Notes under the pieces: generated by a model
Seen by the model: the letters and a program-made list of their open reading frames with translations, nothing else
Told to the model about the DNA's origin: nothing
Databases searched by the model: none
Shown: one piece after another, positions 1-9,600 of the stretch
Layout of the letters: each line of letters starts with the position of its first letter
Numbering within the stretch: the stretch's first letter is position 1
DNA from: Pyrinomonadaceae bacterium
Lineage (GTDB): Bacteria > Acidobacteriota > Blastocatellia > Pyrinomonadales > Pyrinomonadaceae
Assembly (NCBI GenBank): GCA_030838445.1
Contig: JAUZFQ010000135.1
Coordinates: forward strand, 1 to 40,015
Direction: 5' to 3'
Length of the DNA: 40,015 nt
Translations under genes and position numbers: made by a program

Positions 1-3
1 CGG

Positions 4-44
4 CGGCGGTGTCCGTGTCGCCCCGTGCGTCACGGACACCGCCG
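4..44 (-). terminator. Hairpin downstream of the 642-residue secreted protein gene
   Basis: A perfect 14-bp inverted repeat (arms 4-17 and 31-44, loop of 13 bases) lies 19 bases past the stop codon of the minus-strand gene ending at 63. The position and GC-rich stem fit a transcription terminator. No U-tract can be seen because the window ends three bases beyond the hairpin. Confidence 0.6.
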
Positions 45-62
45 GGCGGGTGCAGAAGTGAT

Positions 63-1991
63 TTACCGCCGGCGCGTGAACGGGCTTAAGAGGGAGAATA
101 GAGTGTCCGGGTCGAAGGTGAGGCCGAAGTTCCCCCTGAGTTGCTTCTTAAAATCAAACTCCGTCCGGTTATTGAACGTGAAGGAGAGTGGGATTTTCAT
201 CCCCAAATTTCGGATAGGGATCTCCAGCTTAAGATTGCCGGTCGCGATGTCGCCCTTCGTGCGCATCATCATTCCGCTCGCCATCATCTCGTCTTCGAGG
301 AGGCGCTTGTACTGACCCGCGAAGCTGAGCACGAACTGGCCGAAGCCGCGCGAGTCGCCGAGCGGCAAATCGAACTGCGTGGAAAAGTCGAAGTTTCGCA
401 TCCTGCCGATTCCCGCCGCCGGTTTCGAGTTGAACAGCGTGGCCGCCGCGTTGAAGGTGAAGTTCAGTTTCCCCTCGGCTAGTCCCGTCCCGTAGATGAA
501 GTTGAAACTGGAAGTGTCGATCAGGCCGGGACGGCGGTTGTTGACATACTCGGTGGTGAAGATCGGTCCGTTCGCCACCAGATCGAGCAGCGCGCTCTTC
601 TTCTGCCGGTAGTTGATGAAGTCCTGTGAGAACGAACTGATCGAGTCCTTGACGTTGGCGGGCAGTTCCAGTTGCAGGAGCGCGTCGAGTTGCTCGCCGA
701 CCACCCGCGCCACGTCCTCATCGGGGGCGGCGTTGATGGCCGCGGCCGCGCCCTCAGACCACGCGTTGAGGATGGCGTTTTCGCGAAACAGTATCTGAAT
801 GTTGTTCAAGTCCAGCGCGATGGCCTGCGCGTTGTTGTTGATCAAGTCGGCCCAGCGGTTCGCGTAACGCGGGTCTCTGGGGTCGCGCCGGTTGTAGAAC
901 TCGTAGCGGAACGAGTAAGCAGAGAGTTGCTGCCGGTTGCCGACAAAGACGTTCACCTGATCGCCCAGACTCGTGTCATAGGAGATGGCGAAGGAGAGTT
1001 TGCGGAGTCGCCTGATGGTCAGCGAGTCGTCGTCGTAACTGTCAATGAACCCCTTGCCCGCAAGCGCCTCGGCGAGTCCCACGAAGTTGCCGCGGAAATT
1101 GATGCTCGTGCCCTGATCGGTTCTGGTGAGGCCGCCGTTCTCAACGGCGAAGCCCAGCACGGCCGGGATGCTGCCCTTGCTGACCAGCGAGGTGCTGCCG
1201 CCGGAGTTCGACCCGCCGCCCACCTGCTCGTCCACCCTCGCGTCCTCGATCTCCCTCGTGAATTGCTGGCGCGGCAACACATTCGTCGAGAGGATTCTGG
1301 CGAAGAAGAGCGGGTTGCGGAGGAAGATTCTGTTGCCGGCTCGCTGGCGCAGGACGGGGTTCTTGCGCGCGCTGATGATGCGGCTGATGATGTCGTTCTT
1401 GTCCGTCTCCAACTGTCGGTCTAATACTCTGGGCGTCTCCTGAGTAGCGGAGCCGGGCGCGGCCGAGGCGCGCAGTGACCGCTGGATGTCGCCCGTCGAA
1501 AGCGGCTGCGGCTTCGGCTTGAGGGGCGGCTCAACCGGGGCGGCGGGGGCTTCCTGCGCGAGCGGCGCGACCGCTTGGCCGTTCGTCCCGGCCGCGTCCA
1601 TATGGCCGTTCGTCCCGCTCGGCGCGTGCCCCGCCTGTGTCTCGCCGCTCAGAGCCAGCAACTCGGCTTGCGCGGCCGCGATAGAGTTCTGCACCTCCTG
1701 CTTTTCCCCGGCCGTCAACGAGGCGCTCACGGCCGCCTGATACTTTTGCAGGGCGTCAACTTTCTTCTGTAACAAGACGCTCAACTGTCTGCGCCGCTCT
1801 ATAATGAACTGCTGGTTGAGGTCTTTGACTTCGGCGGGCGTGGACGTGTCGCGGTCTACGGCGAGCAACTGCTGAATCTGCTGCTTCAACTCGTCAATGC
1901 TCGGAGAGGTGGGCTGCTGGCCGACGATGCTGGCGCAGACACAGAGCAGGGTGACGAGCAGAGATAAAGTTCGTGGGGCTGTAGTACGCAT
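63..1991 (-). CDS. Secreted, probably outer-membrane, hypothetical protein (642 aa)
   Basis: I do not recognise the family. The reading frame is open further upstream, but I place the start at ATG 1991. It gives a clean signal peptide (MRTTAPRT, hydrophobic core to about residue 26, ending near VGQQP) and has an AAGG-type ribosome site a few bases upstream. Residues about 30-115 look like a Gln/Lys-rich coiled coil. A Pro/Ala/Gly-rich linker follows to about 190. The C-terminal 350 residues alternate polar and aromatic residues, with strands such as FNFIYGTGL and FVLSFAGQYKR, as in an outer-membrane beta-barrel. The small gene ending at 2116 lies just upstream on the same strand and may be cotranscribed. 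Secretion is well supported; the barrel is inference. Confidence 0.75.
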   Translation of the reverse strand: MRTTAPRTLSLLVTLLCVCASIVGQQPTSPSIDELKQQIQQLLAVDRDTSTPAEVKDLNQQFIIERRRQLSVLLQKKVDALQKYQAAVSASLTAGEKQEVQNSIAAAQAELLALSGETQAGHAPSGTNGHMDAAGTNGQAVAPLAQEAPAAPVEPPLKPKPQPLSTGDIQRSLRASAAPGSATQETPRVLDRQLETDKNDIISRIISARKNPVLRQRAGNRIFLRNPLFFARILSTNVLPRQQFTREIEDARVDEQVGGGSNSGGSTSLVSKGSIPAVLGFAVENGGLTRTDQGTSINFRGNFVGLAEALAGKGFIDSYDDDSLTIRRLRKLSFAISYDTSLGDQVNVFVGNRQQLSAYSFRYEFYNRRDPRDPRYANRWADLINNNAQAIALDLNNIQILFRENAILNAWSEGAAAAINAAPDEDVARVVGEQLDALLQLELPANVKDSISSFSQDFINYRQKKSALLDLVANGPIFTTEYVNNRRPGLIDTSSFNFIYGTGLAEGKLNFTFNAAATLFNSKPAAGIGRMRNFDFSTQFDLPLGDSRGFGQFVLSFAGQYKRLLEDEMMASGMMMRTKGDIATGNLKLEIPIRNLGMKIPLSFTFNNRTEFDFKKQLRGNFGLTFDPDTLFSLLSPFTRRR

Positions 1992-2115
1992 AACAATTTG
2001 CCTTTCGTGCCGAATCCGAATCTCGCGGCCGGAGGTCGGCCGGGCTTGAGTCTGCGGCCGCGAGACCGTAACGAAAGCAGCGGCCGCTGCCGCGCCGTCG
2101 CGGGCGGCAGACTCT

Positions 2116-2430
2116 TCACACAAACTCATACCCGATGGACGTTTCTTCCCGCCCCTGTTGCGTGATCGGCGGGTCTTCCTGATAAGTCTCCTCGTCCGGG
2201 TCGCCCGTGATCTGGATGTTATAAACCCCGCCATCCGGCTGCGAGAAGACCATGAAGATCGTGAGATCGGATATGGGATTCGCGTCCTTGTCGATGACGA
2301 ACGAATTGCCTAGCAGCGAGTGGTGATTCAAGGCCATGCGCGCGCCGTCGAGAGTCCCGTCAAAAGTTATGTTGACCGTGATTCTCTCGCCATCCCGACA
2401 CTGGAACGTGTTGACATCAACTAGACGCAT
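2116..2430 (-). CDS. Small hypothetical protein (104 aa)
   Basis: The start ATG at 2430 is preceded by a clear AAGGAG ribosome site with good spacing, which supports this as a real gene. The product has no signal peptide or membrane segment. It looks like a compact beta-rich domain (ITVNITFDGTLDG, then NSFVIDKD) with an acidic C-terminus (DPDEETYQEDPP). I do not recognise the family. The secreted-protein gene starts 125 bases downstream on the same strand. A strong candidate promoter lies about 310 bases upstream, which would give an unusually long leader. Confidence 0.7.
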   Translation of the reverse strand: MRLVDVNTFQCRDGERITVNITFDGTLDGARMALNHHSLLGNSFVIDKDANPISDLTIFMVFSQPDGGVYNIQITGDPDEETYQEDPPITQQGREETSIGYEFV

Positions 2431-2741
2431 CGTTAAATCTCCTTCGGAAATGAGATGGTAGAGAGACCCAGCGACCGGCCGGGGGTTTTTAGCCGCTCAC
2501 GCCCGCGAGCGGTTTCTCAGCATGTCGGGTTAACTCTTACGAAAGCGCGCGTGCTAACCGGGGCAGGTGGACGACAGTTAACGACGCGTAGGGCGTCGGG
2601 GTCGAAAGTGAACTGAACAGGTAGAGATGTCGGTAGCCAGCGTAGATGATGAGCTACGTTAAATTTGAATCCTCTTTAGGTGAAACAGCCTGAACCATCT
2701 GGAAGAAGCGTGAGCGCCGGCGGCCTCTCTAAAACGGGCAG
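2431..2741 (-). other. Intergenic stretch, possible long 5' leader
   Basis: If the promoter at 2742-2770 is used, this roughly 300-base stretch is the untranslated leader of the small gene starting at 2430. It contains a short hairpin (CCGCTC / GAGCGG around 2492-2511) and a GACGC / GCGTC hairpin near 2584-2598. I recognise no known riboswitch or RNA family and no plausible open reading frame. Confidence 0.3.
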
Positions 2742-2770
2742 AGGATATTGTCGGGAGCAGGTAATGTCAA
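2742..2770 (-). promoter_or_regulatory. Candidate sigma70-type promoter
   Basis: On the minus strand the sequence reads TTGACA (2770-2765), 17 bases, then TATCCT (2747-2742). It is one of the best matches in the window to the bacterial housekeeping consensus. It points at the 104-aa gene and follows the end of the YpdA-like gene (2805). Confidence 0.5.
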
Positions 2771-2804
2771 GAATTATTTCGGGCGGGAAGGGCGGAGGGA
2801 GCGT

Positions 2805-3815
2805 TCATGCGGTGGTGCGAAGCGTCTGCGCGATGAGGGGGACGATGCGGCGTGGGACGGCGATGGCTTGTTTGATGTGGCGGGCGTGGGTGAAGTGGCC
2901 GGCGACGTGGAGGCCGGGGACGTTGGTCTCGTAGGTTTCGGGATCGTAGACGGGCACTTCGGCGAGTCCGGCTGTGACGAACTCGACCCCGGCGCGACGC
3001 AGGAGTGTGTGGTCGGCGTCCGCGCCGATGAGGATGAACACGGCGTCGTTCGGGATGGTACGCGTCGTGTTGTCTTCCGTCTGGAGACGGACTTCGCGTT
3101 CGTTGATCTCTTCGAGTTGGGTGAAGAAGCAGAGTTGCAGTCGCCCCTCGGCGAGTTCGCGTTCGAGCGGGGCGCGCACCCAGTGTTTGATGGCGTTCAT
3201 CTTGGGGTCGCGCTGCTCCCAGTCGGCGCGCCAGATGGCGAGCGTGGTGTGCGCGCCCTCTTCGGAGAGGAAGAGCGCGGCCTCGGCCGCCGAGTTGCCG
3301 CCGCCGACGACCATCACGTCCTTGCGCACGTAAGGATATGGCTCGACGAAGCGGTGTTGAACTTTCGGGAGGTCTTCGCCCGCGACGTTCAGGCGACGCG
3401 GGTAAGCCATCGCGCCCGTCACGACGAGCAGGCGTGCGGCGCGGTATGCGCCCCCCGTCGTCGTGCGTACCGTGAACGCGCCGGTCTCGTCGTCGCGTTC
3501 GATGGACTCCGCGCCCTCTTCCGTGTGGATGCGCAGGCGTTCGTCGAGTGCGAAGCGGACGTAATGCGAGAGCAGTTCCTCGCGCGTCGGCTTGTCGCGG
3601 CAGGGGCGCAGGGAGGCTTCGCGCAACTCCAACTCGTCGGGCGTGGAGAAGACCGTGCGGCCGACCGGGTAGCGGTAAATCGTGTCGGCGATCAAACCTT
3701 TTTCGATGACGAGATAGTTGAGTCCTTCGCGCGCGGCCGCGCCCGCGGCAGACAACCCGGCGGGGCCTGCGCCGATAATCAACAAGTCCAAAAGCTCTTC
3801 GCGCTGGTTCGACAT
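2805..3815 (-). CDS. ypdA: YpdA-type FAD/NAD(P) oxidoreductase (putative bacillithiol disulfide reductase)
   Basis: Members of this family reduce oxidised bacillithiol or bacilliredoxin using NADPH. The 336-aa product starts with a Rossmann FAD motif (LLIIGAGPAGLSAAG, residues 11-25). It carries the family signature VIEKG...IYRYP...TVFSTP in the first 80 residues, GEDLPKV near the middle, and a second nucleotide-binding motif (VMVVGGGNSAAEAA). It ends with ETNVPGLHVAGH, as in Bacillus YpdA. No CxxC redox pair is seen, which separates it from thioredoxin reductase. The start ATG 3815 is chosen over upstream in-frame codons because it lies just before the Rossmann fold; no clear ribosome site is visible. 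bshC in the same window supports a bacillithiol role. The function is inferred from the family. Confidence 0.85.
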   Translation of the reverse strand: MSNQREELLDLLIIGAGPAGLSAAGAAAREGLNYLVIEKGLIADTIYRYPVGRTVFSTPDELELREASLRPCRDKPTREELLSHYVRFALDERLRIHTEEGAESIERDDETGAFTVRTTTGGAYRAARLLVVTGAMAYPRRLNVAGEDLPKVQHRFVEPYPYVRKDVMVVGGGNSAAEAALFLSEEGAHTTLAIWRADWEQRDPKMNAIKHWVRAPLERELAEGRLQLCFFTQLEEINEREVRLQTEDNTTRTIPNDAVFILIGADADHTLLRRAGVEFVTAGLAEVPVYDPETYETNVPGLHVAGHFTHARHIKQAIAVPRRIVPLIAQTLRTTA

Positions 3816-4129
3816 TTGAATTAATACTCGCACGCGCCCGCGCCCGACGGCAACCCTCCGCCCGTGTCTTGTCCGACGTTTGCGCCGGGAGTCGCGCCCG
3901 CTGGCGACGGGATGGAAAAGTCTTGACACTCAATTCTGACTTGCTTTATCGTTCGCGCGCGTTCAAGCACCTTACTCGCGCGCGGGCGACCAGCGCCCCG
4001 CACATCTCTTTGAACGTAACCGGCGAGGCCGTCGCCGAGTCTCAAATAATTTACCCGCCGACTTTTTCAACCGCGCCGAGCGGCCGCCTGACCTGTGAGC
4101 CTGCGTGTCAAGAACTGGGAGAGACTGAG
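3816..4129. other. Divergent intergenic region
   Basis: This 314-base region separates the YpdA-like gene (minus) from the Ser-Pro-Pro-rich protein gene (plus). Apart from the plus-strand promoter candidate at 3923-3951, I see no gene, repeat or RNA. The plus reading frame is open from 3869, but its composition changes at 4130, where the ribosome site lies. Confidence 0.4.
3923..3951 (+). promoter_or_regulatory. Candidate promoter for the Ser-Pro-Pro-rich protein
   Basis: TTGACA (3923-3928) is followed after 17 bases by TTATCG (3946-3951). The -35 is consensus and the -10 is weak. It lies about 180 bases upstream of the start at 4130. Confidence 0.35.
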
Positions 4130-5026
4130 ATGAGTAGTCCGCCCGAAGCGGCCAGCCCGCCGCATGTGTTCGCGTCCGTGTGGGGGCGAGCGGAGGTTTT
4201 GACGCCGCACGTCTTGCAGCGCGGGACGTTCGTCTCGACGCCGAACGGAGACGTGATCTCGATCCTGTTCGATCAGGCCACGCCCGAACCGGGTTCGCTC
4301 GACAGCCCGCCCGCGTCGCCGCCCGGACAGCCGGCGTCGCCGCCCGACAGCGGCGTGGGGCGCACCGTCGGCAGCCCGCCGCGCGAGATCGGCAGCCCGC
4401 CGCTCGCGCCGCACGCCGCCTGGTACGGCACGTTGCGGATTCCGCTCACTTTGGAAGACGTGACGGGGGAAGACGTGACGCGCGCCGTCTGGTTCAAGAG
4501 CGATCTGCGCGTCTTCGTCGCGAAGGACGTGGGGGCGCGCGTGCTGCTGCTGGCCGATCTGGCGGGGCAGAGTTTCGTCAGAGAGTTTCCCTATGAGGCC
4601 GCGTCCGGCGTCGGGGGAGAAGACAGCGGCCTCCACACTTTCGAGATCGTGCATCAGGCGCAAAGTCTGCCCGCAGAGGCTTACACGTTCAGCATGTTGA
4701 TACTGGTCGAGCGTCTGGCCGCGGACAAAGCCGTCCTCGTCTCGCTCGATAGCCTTGACATCACGGTCAACCCCAACCTCAAGGCGTCGCTCCAACTCGA
4801 ACCGACCAGCCCGCCGGACAGTCCGCCGGACAGTCCACCCGACAACTCAACGGACAGCCCGCCGGACAACTCGACGGATAGTCCGCCGGTCGATGCGCCG
4901 CACGATAGCCCGCCCGGCGATTTGCCCGGCAGTCCGCCGGATAGAGCACCAAGTAGCCCGCCCGGCGACCGGGTGAGTAATCTTCCGACGCGTAGGCCGG
5001 TGATACGCCTCCCGCGCGGAAATTAA
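4130..5026 (+). CDS. Hypothetical protein with Ser-Pro-Pro repeats (298 aa)
   Basis: I do not recognise this protein. The start ATG 4130 follows GGGAGAG at a suitable distance. The frame is open upstream but without an equivalent ribosome site. The product has a Pro-rich N-terminal part studded with SPP and SPPD units. A folded-looking central part follows (about residues 95-220, e.g. WYGTLRIPLTLEDV and ADLAGQSFVREFPY). The roughly 70-residue tail is built of repeated SPPD, SPPDN and STDSPP units. There is no signal peptide or membrane segment. The gene stands directly upstream of a decayed patatin paralogue on the same strand, so it may belong to the same accessory cassette. The SPP units occur on both sides of the folded part, so they are not a simple terminal expansion. 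Confidence 0.7.
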   Translation: MSSPPEAASPPHVFASVWGRAEVLTPHVLQRGTFVSTPNGDVISILFDQATPEPGSLDSPPASPPGQPASPPDSGVGRTVGSPPREIGSPPLAPHAAWYGTLRIPLTLEDVTGEDVTRAVWFKSDLRVFVAKDVGARVLLLADLAGQSFVREFPYEAASGVGGEDSGLHTFEIVHQAQSLPAEAYTFSMLILVERLAADKAVLVSLDSLDITVNPNLKASLQLEPTSPPDSPPDSPPDNSTDSPPDNSTDSPPVDAPHDSPPGDLPGSPPDRAPSSPPGDRVSNLPTRRPVIRLPRGN

Positions 5027-5108
5027 AGGTCGCGCGTCAGTCGCCGTTAAGCTCCGTCCTGCCCTGTCACGTTGCCGCCGCTTGTGCCTCGCCGGGAGTG
5101 AGTGAGAG

Positions 5109-6551
5109 ATGCCAAATTCAAAGATTGATAACAGCGACGCCCCCGAGACGGCCGCCTCACACCGTCATACGGAACTGGAAGAAGATTTTGAGCGGCAACG
5201 CATCCACCCGCTCTACCGCGTGTTGGAAGACGAGTTCATCCATCAACACGGCGCGCTCCCGCCGGGCTACCTTGAGGCGAAACGTAGAATTAATCCGGAA
5301 GTTGACGCGCGGATTGAAGCCGAGATCAGAGAGGAGATGAAAGAGGAGATCGAGCGTGTGGTCGCGGAGGAGCGAAAGGAGTTGCACCGTCGGCGGATGA
5401 AGCCCGACGTGTCCGAAGAGGAACTCTACCGTTACGCCGCCAGTGAAACTGAAGGTTCGCGCCCACCGGCGGCAGTCTCGTGCCCTTGACGGAAATTTAC
5501 GCTTGCTTCGCCGCCCCGCTGTTCATGTGCCTGTTCCTGCTCTCGGTGGTTTTGTTCGTCGGCATCACGAGCAATGTCACGGACGACGCCGACCGCGAGT
5601 GGTGGGCGCGTTTCGGCGCGTGGGTGCTCATCGTTGCCGTGTTGTGGAGCGTGATGAGTGCGCTCGTCATCTTCGGCCCCGTCGTGTTGCTGAAACTGGG
5701 AGCCGACAGCACCACGGTTAAAGCGATTCTGGCCGCGCTCGGCGGCGTGTCCGGCCTTCTGACCGTCCTCGGCGGGTTGATGAGCACGAAGTCTAGTTCG
5801 CCGCAGGAACAGGACGCAAAATCAAGCGGCTTGAGGAGCCACGCTGCGGCGCTGGCCGCGCCCGTCTTCGCTTTGACGCTGCTCCTCGCGCTTTCTTTCG
5901 GTACAAGCCTGCTCATCAAAACAATCGCGCCCTCCGTCGATTGGCACTTTGCCACTGAATACAACCTCGACCCCGACGGGCTGCTGCGCATCATTCATTA
6001 CTCCCCGCTCACGATGTTGCTTGTCCTGGCCGCCGTGCTCGTCTCGGTCAGTCTCATCATGTCCACGCTCGTCAACGTCAACAAGTTTTCGCTGAGCGCG
6101 ATGTATCGCAACCGCTTGATTCGCGCCTACCTCGGCGCATCGCGCCCGCAGGCGGCACGCCATTCCAACCCGTTCACAGGCTTCGATCCTTACGACAACA
6201 TCGCCATGCACGAACTCCGGCATTATCGAGGCGAGCCAGGCGAGTTGAAGCGGAAGCTGCTCCACGTTGTCAACATCTGTCTCAATTTGACGAGCGGGCA
6301 CAACCTCGCCCGGCAGCAGCACCAGCCTCGCCTTCCCGCACGAAAGCACCGCTGACCAGAACTACACCGAACAGCAACTCGAAAGCTATCGCGCGCTCGG
6401 CTCGCACGTCGTCCAGACCATCTGCGGCCTGCCCCTGCGCGACCTCCCGCTCATGGCCGACGACGCCGACAATTTCATCAAATACGCTTACCAGCAAGTG
6501 CCCGCCGCCATGCAACCGAGGGAACTCAAAGGCCGCTTCAACATTCCGTAA
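5109..6551 (+). pseudogene. Decayed patatin-like membrane protein (paralogue of the gene at 6681-10658)
   Basis: Three out-of-phase pieces match successive parts of the intact patatin-like protein encoded convergently at 6681-10658. Piece 1 (5109-5489) has the N-terminal motif LYRVLEDEFIHQHGALP, comparable to LYQVLEEEYLSLHGPLP. Piece 2 (5480-6355, GTG start overlapping the first stop) matches the membrane part (DADREWWARFGAW, then NPFTGFDPYDN and LLHVVNICLNL). Piece 3 (about 6330-6551, another frame) matches the C-terminus (FPHESTADQ...LESYRALGS). The segment with the oxyanion-hole and serine motifs is missing between pieces 1 and 2. The segment with the aspartate motif is missing between pieces 2 and 3. 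Piece 1 still has a good ribosome site, so the remnant may be expressed. It cannot be a catalytic patatin. Confidence 0.8.
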
Positions 6552-6680
6552 GCGGCGCGCTCCGGCGACATGAAAAGAGCGGCGGCCGCCATGTTTGAGC
6601 AGCGTTCGGTGCTTTCAGGTAGAAGCTAACCGCTCTTAGTTCACGCGAGGTTCACGCCCGCAACTCGTGCCGAAGTCGCC

Positions 6681-9600
6681 TCAGTTCGTTCTCCGAAGCC
6701 AGTTTTCCAGCCACTCAATGAAAGCCGCGTCTGTGAGTACCGATGCTTCACGCGCCTTTTTGAAAGCATTATCGACGACAGTGTAGAGGTCGAGCGGCGC
6801 GGTGCCTTCGCCGCAGAGGCGATCCATGATGTACGAACCGAGCACGCGGTAACTTTCGAACTGCGGCTCGTCGAAGAACTGGTCGCCGGTGGACTGATGC
6901 GGGAACGACGGGAAGTTCTTCTGATACTCAAGGACATCGCGCGGCTCACGACCGTAGACGGCGGGTTTGATGTAGAGCAGGACGCCGTCCTGCGCGTTGC
7001 GGTCAATACAGGAGTAACGAATTTTGCCGAGCGCCCAGTAGAACCCGCGCCCCTTGTCTGCCGACTCCGCTCCGGCGTAGATCGGGACGCTGCTGAATTC
7101 GATAGGCACGCCGAGATCAATGCGGATTTTGCGCACGGCGTTGCCGAGATCGCCGAAGCGATACTCCTCGTCCTGTGCGCCGTCGCTGGCGACGATGATA
7201 TGACACCGGCGCAGCACCATCTCGTACACCGCCAGATTCTCGAAGTGCCCGCCGTCAGTTAGGTACACATACTTGTTTCGGTCGTTGGTTAGTCCGAAAG
7301 CTTCGTCAACAACGGGTTTGAAAGAATATTTGGGGGCACCGAGACTGAAGGTCGAGTTCCCGGCGGGGCCGGGGTTTCCCAGCCACCAGCCGAGGCGCAC
7401 ATTAAAGAGCGTGAGCAAGAGCGAGAGGATGGGCGAGGTCGTGTAGTAGCCCATGTTAGAACTCGCGGCGGCCCCCGATATCGCGGCGGCGGTGCCGATG
7501 GAAATGCCGTTCGATTCTCTCCCGCCGTAGTCGCGGGAGCGGCGGTAGCCGAGACGGTAGCAGCCGGCGTGCAGCGGCGAGATGCTGAACGGCTCCGCCT
7601 TGCGCTGTTGCCACGCGAGGTTATCGCCGCCCACCAGATTGAGTGCCGTGTTGATCACGTGCAGCAATTTGTAGGGCGGGGGCGGGTAAGCGCTCGGCTT
7701 GAGCGCGTTCGGGTAGGCCTGCTCCATGATCACGCGATTGAACAGGATGTGATACTCGCTGCGAGGCCCGGCGACGATGGCGCGCTGCGCCAGGACAGCC
7801 CGGTCTGCCTGCGCATAAGGCTGCAAGGACGTTTCCGTCGCGAGATTTATGTTCTCGTTCTGGAGGACGCCGTTTAAAGTGGCGCGGAGACTGGCAATGA
7901 GTTGCGCGGGGACAGCGTTGTCGGGCTGGTAGTTTTGAAGTTCGTCCTTGACGCTCTCCAGCAAGTGGTTTGTCACGAGATAGACGGAGAGCGGGTCGGT
8001 CGGCTTCGACTCCAGCGCGGACTTCAGAGCGGTGGCGATGAGGCCGGGGTTGAGCAGATCACCTTCGTCTAAGAGCGTCGGGCGAAGCTCGTGCATGTGT
8101 AGGTTGTCTTTGGGGTCAAACCCGGTGAAGGGATTCGGCTTCCGCTGCCCTTCAGGGCGCGACGCCCCGAGGAATCCGCGGATCAGGCGATTACGGTATC
8201 CCCCGTGCAGGGAGAACACGTTGAGGTTGATAGCTCTCGCCAGCATGACGCCGACGCCGGCCATGATCAACAGCAAGGCAAGTAGGAACCAGAAGGAAGT
8301 GTGATGCAGGACATTCAGGTGAACGATCTTTGCGCCGTCCAGACTCCCCGCGTTAACATCCCCGTATATGTAGTTGATATACCTGTCGAAGCCGTGCAGG
8401 GGCGGGCAAGCTGTGTTCACCGCAGGAGAAGGGGCACCGGGCGGCGGGCAACTGCTCGGCTCATTGGGCACATTTGTCAGCCATTCAAAAGCCCGGTTGC
8501 GCTCGATGGGTTCGTCTATTTTGGGTGCCGCCGCAGCAGGACGGGTCAAGTTATCGGCCAGTCGTGCCAGCCCTTGAATCGTGCCGGTCGTTGCCAGCGA
8601 AAGTGTGGAGAGAAAAACCATCACGAAGATCAACGCCAGCAACGGCAGCAGGCTGCCCATCAGGGCGGACGCCTTGCCGGCCTTCGCCTCATCTTTACTA
8701 TTCGCAGCCGTTTTCGCACTGCGCCCGACCACGAGGGCGATGAGGCCGGAGACGCCGCCGAGTGAAGCCAGGAGTTTCGGAAACAACAGGAGCGCGATGG
8801 GGCCCAAGATCACTAAGGCGCAGGAGACGACCCAAGCGAAGATCGAGATGATGTTCCACGCGCCCAGACGCGCCCACCATTCGCGATCTTCGTCGTTGAC
8901 GCGCTGGTTGCGGCTCGACAGCCCGACGTAGATGCTCGCCCCGATGAGAAAGACCAGCAGGAACAGCGGCACCCCGAAGCACACGTACCATTCCGTTTTC
9001 CAACTCAATATCCAACTCAATGCGGACTGGGACTGGGGCATCGCTGTCCAAGCAAACTCCCAATCCGCCGGTGCCTTTTTGTAGCCGACGACCGGGTTGC
9101 CAATCGCTGATCGTGACACCAGCCAAGAGACAAAGCCTCCGACTACGCCGGCGAGAAACAACCATCCGAGGTCGCCGTATTCTTTCACACTTCCGGGCAG
9201 CCGCCGCAGGATGGCGGAAGCAATCGCCCACCCGGACAGGGTGAACAGCAGCCCGAAAACTAGAAAGGCTAAGATAACCAGCACGGTCGAAACGTTATCC
9301 TCGGAGTGGCTTTCGCGCGACCATGCCCAGTAAGTGGTCAGACAGAAGGCCGCGATGAGCAGCGGCAGCAAACACCAGCGCAGAAAAGTTCCCTGGTCGG
9401 AGCGGGCGCGCCAAAAGCGGCTGCGCTTTATCAACTGCTCCCGCATGCCCGGACGATTGAAGATGATGTAGGCGAGCGCCCAGACGCCGGACACGAACCC
9501 CGCGATCAGAAAAATATACCTGGGGTAGAAGTTGAAGTCCTTCAGGGTGAAGAGAACGGGCGACGGATCCGGCTGCATCAACGTGACAGCCAACAGAAGG

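Noticed and set aside
2431-2741. A known riboswitch upstream of the 104-aa gene
   Set aside because: The hairpins are small and I could match no known aptamer pattern.
2767-3933. 388-codon minus-strand frame overlapping the YpdA-like gene
   Set aside because: Its product is Arg/Pro-rich low complexity. The overlapping frame has a clear FAD-dependent oxidoreductase sequence.
5487-5489. TGA at the end of patatin-remnant piece 1 as selenocysteine
   Set aside because: The following sequence in the same frame is not homologous. The homology continues in another frame after a large deletion, so this is decay.
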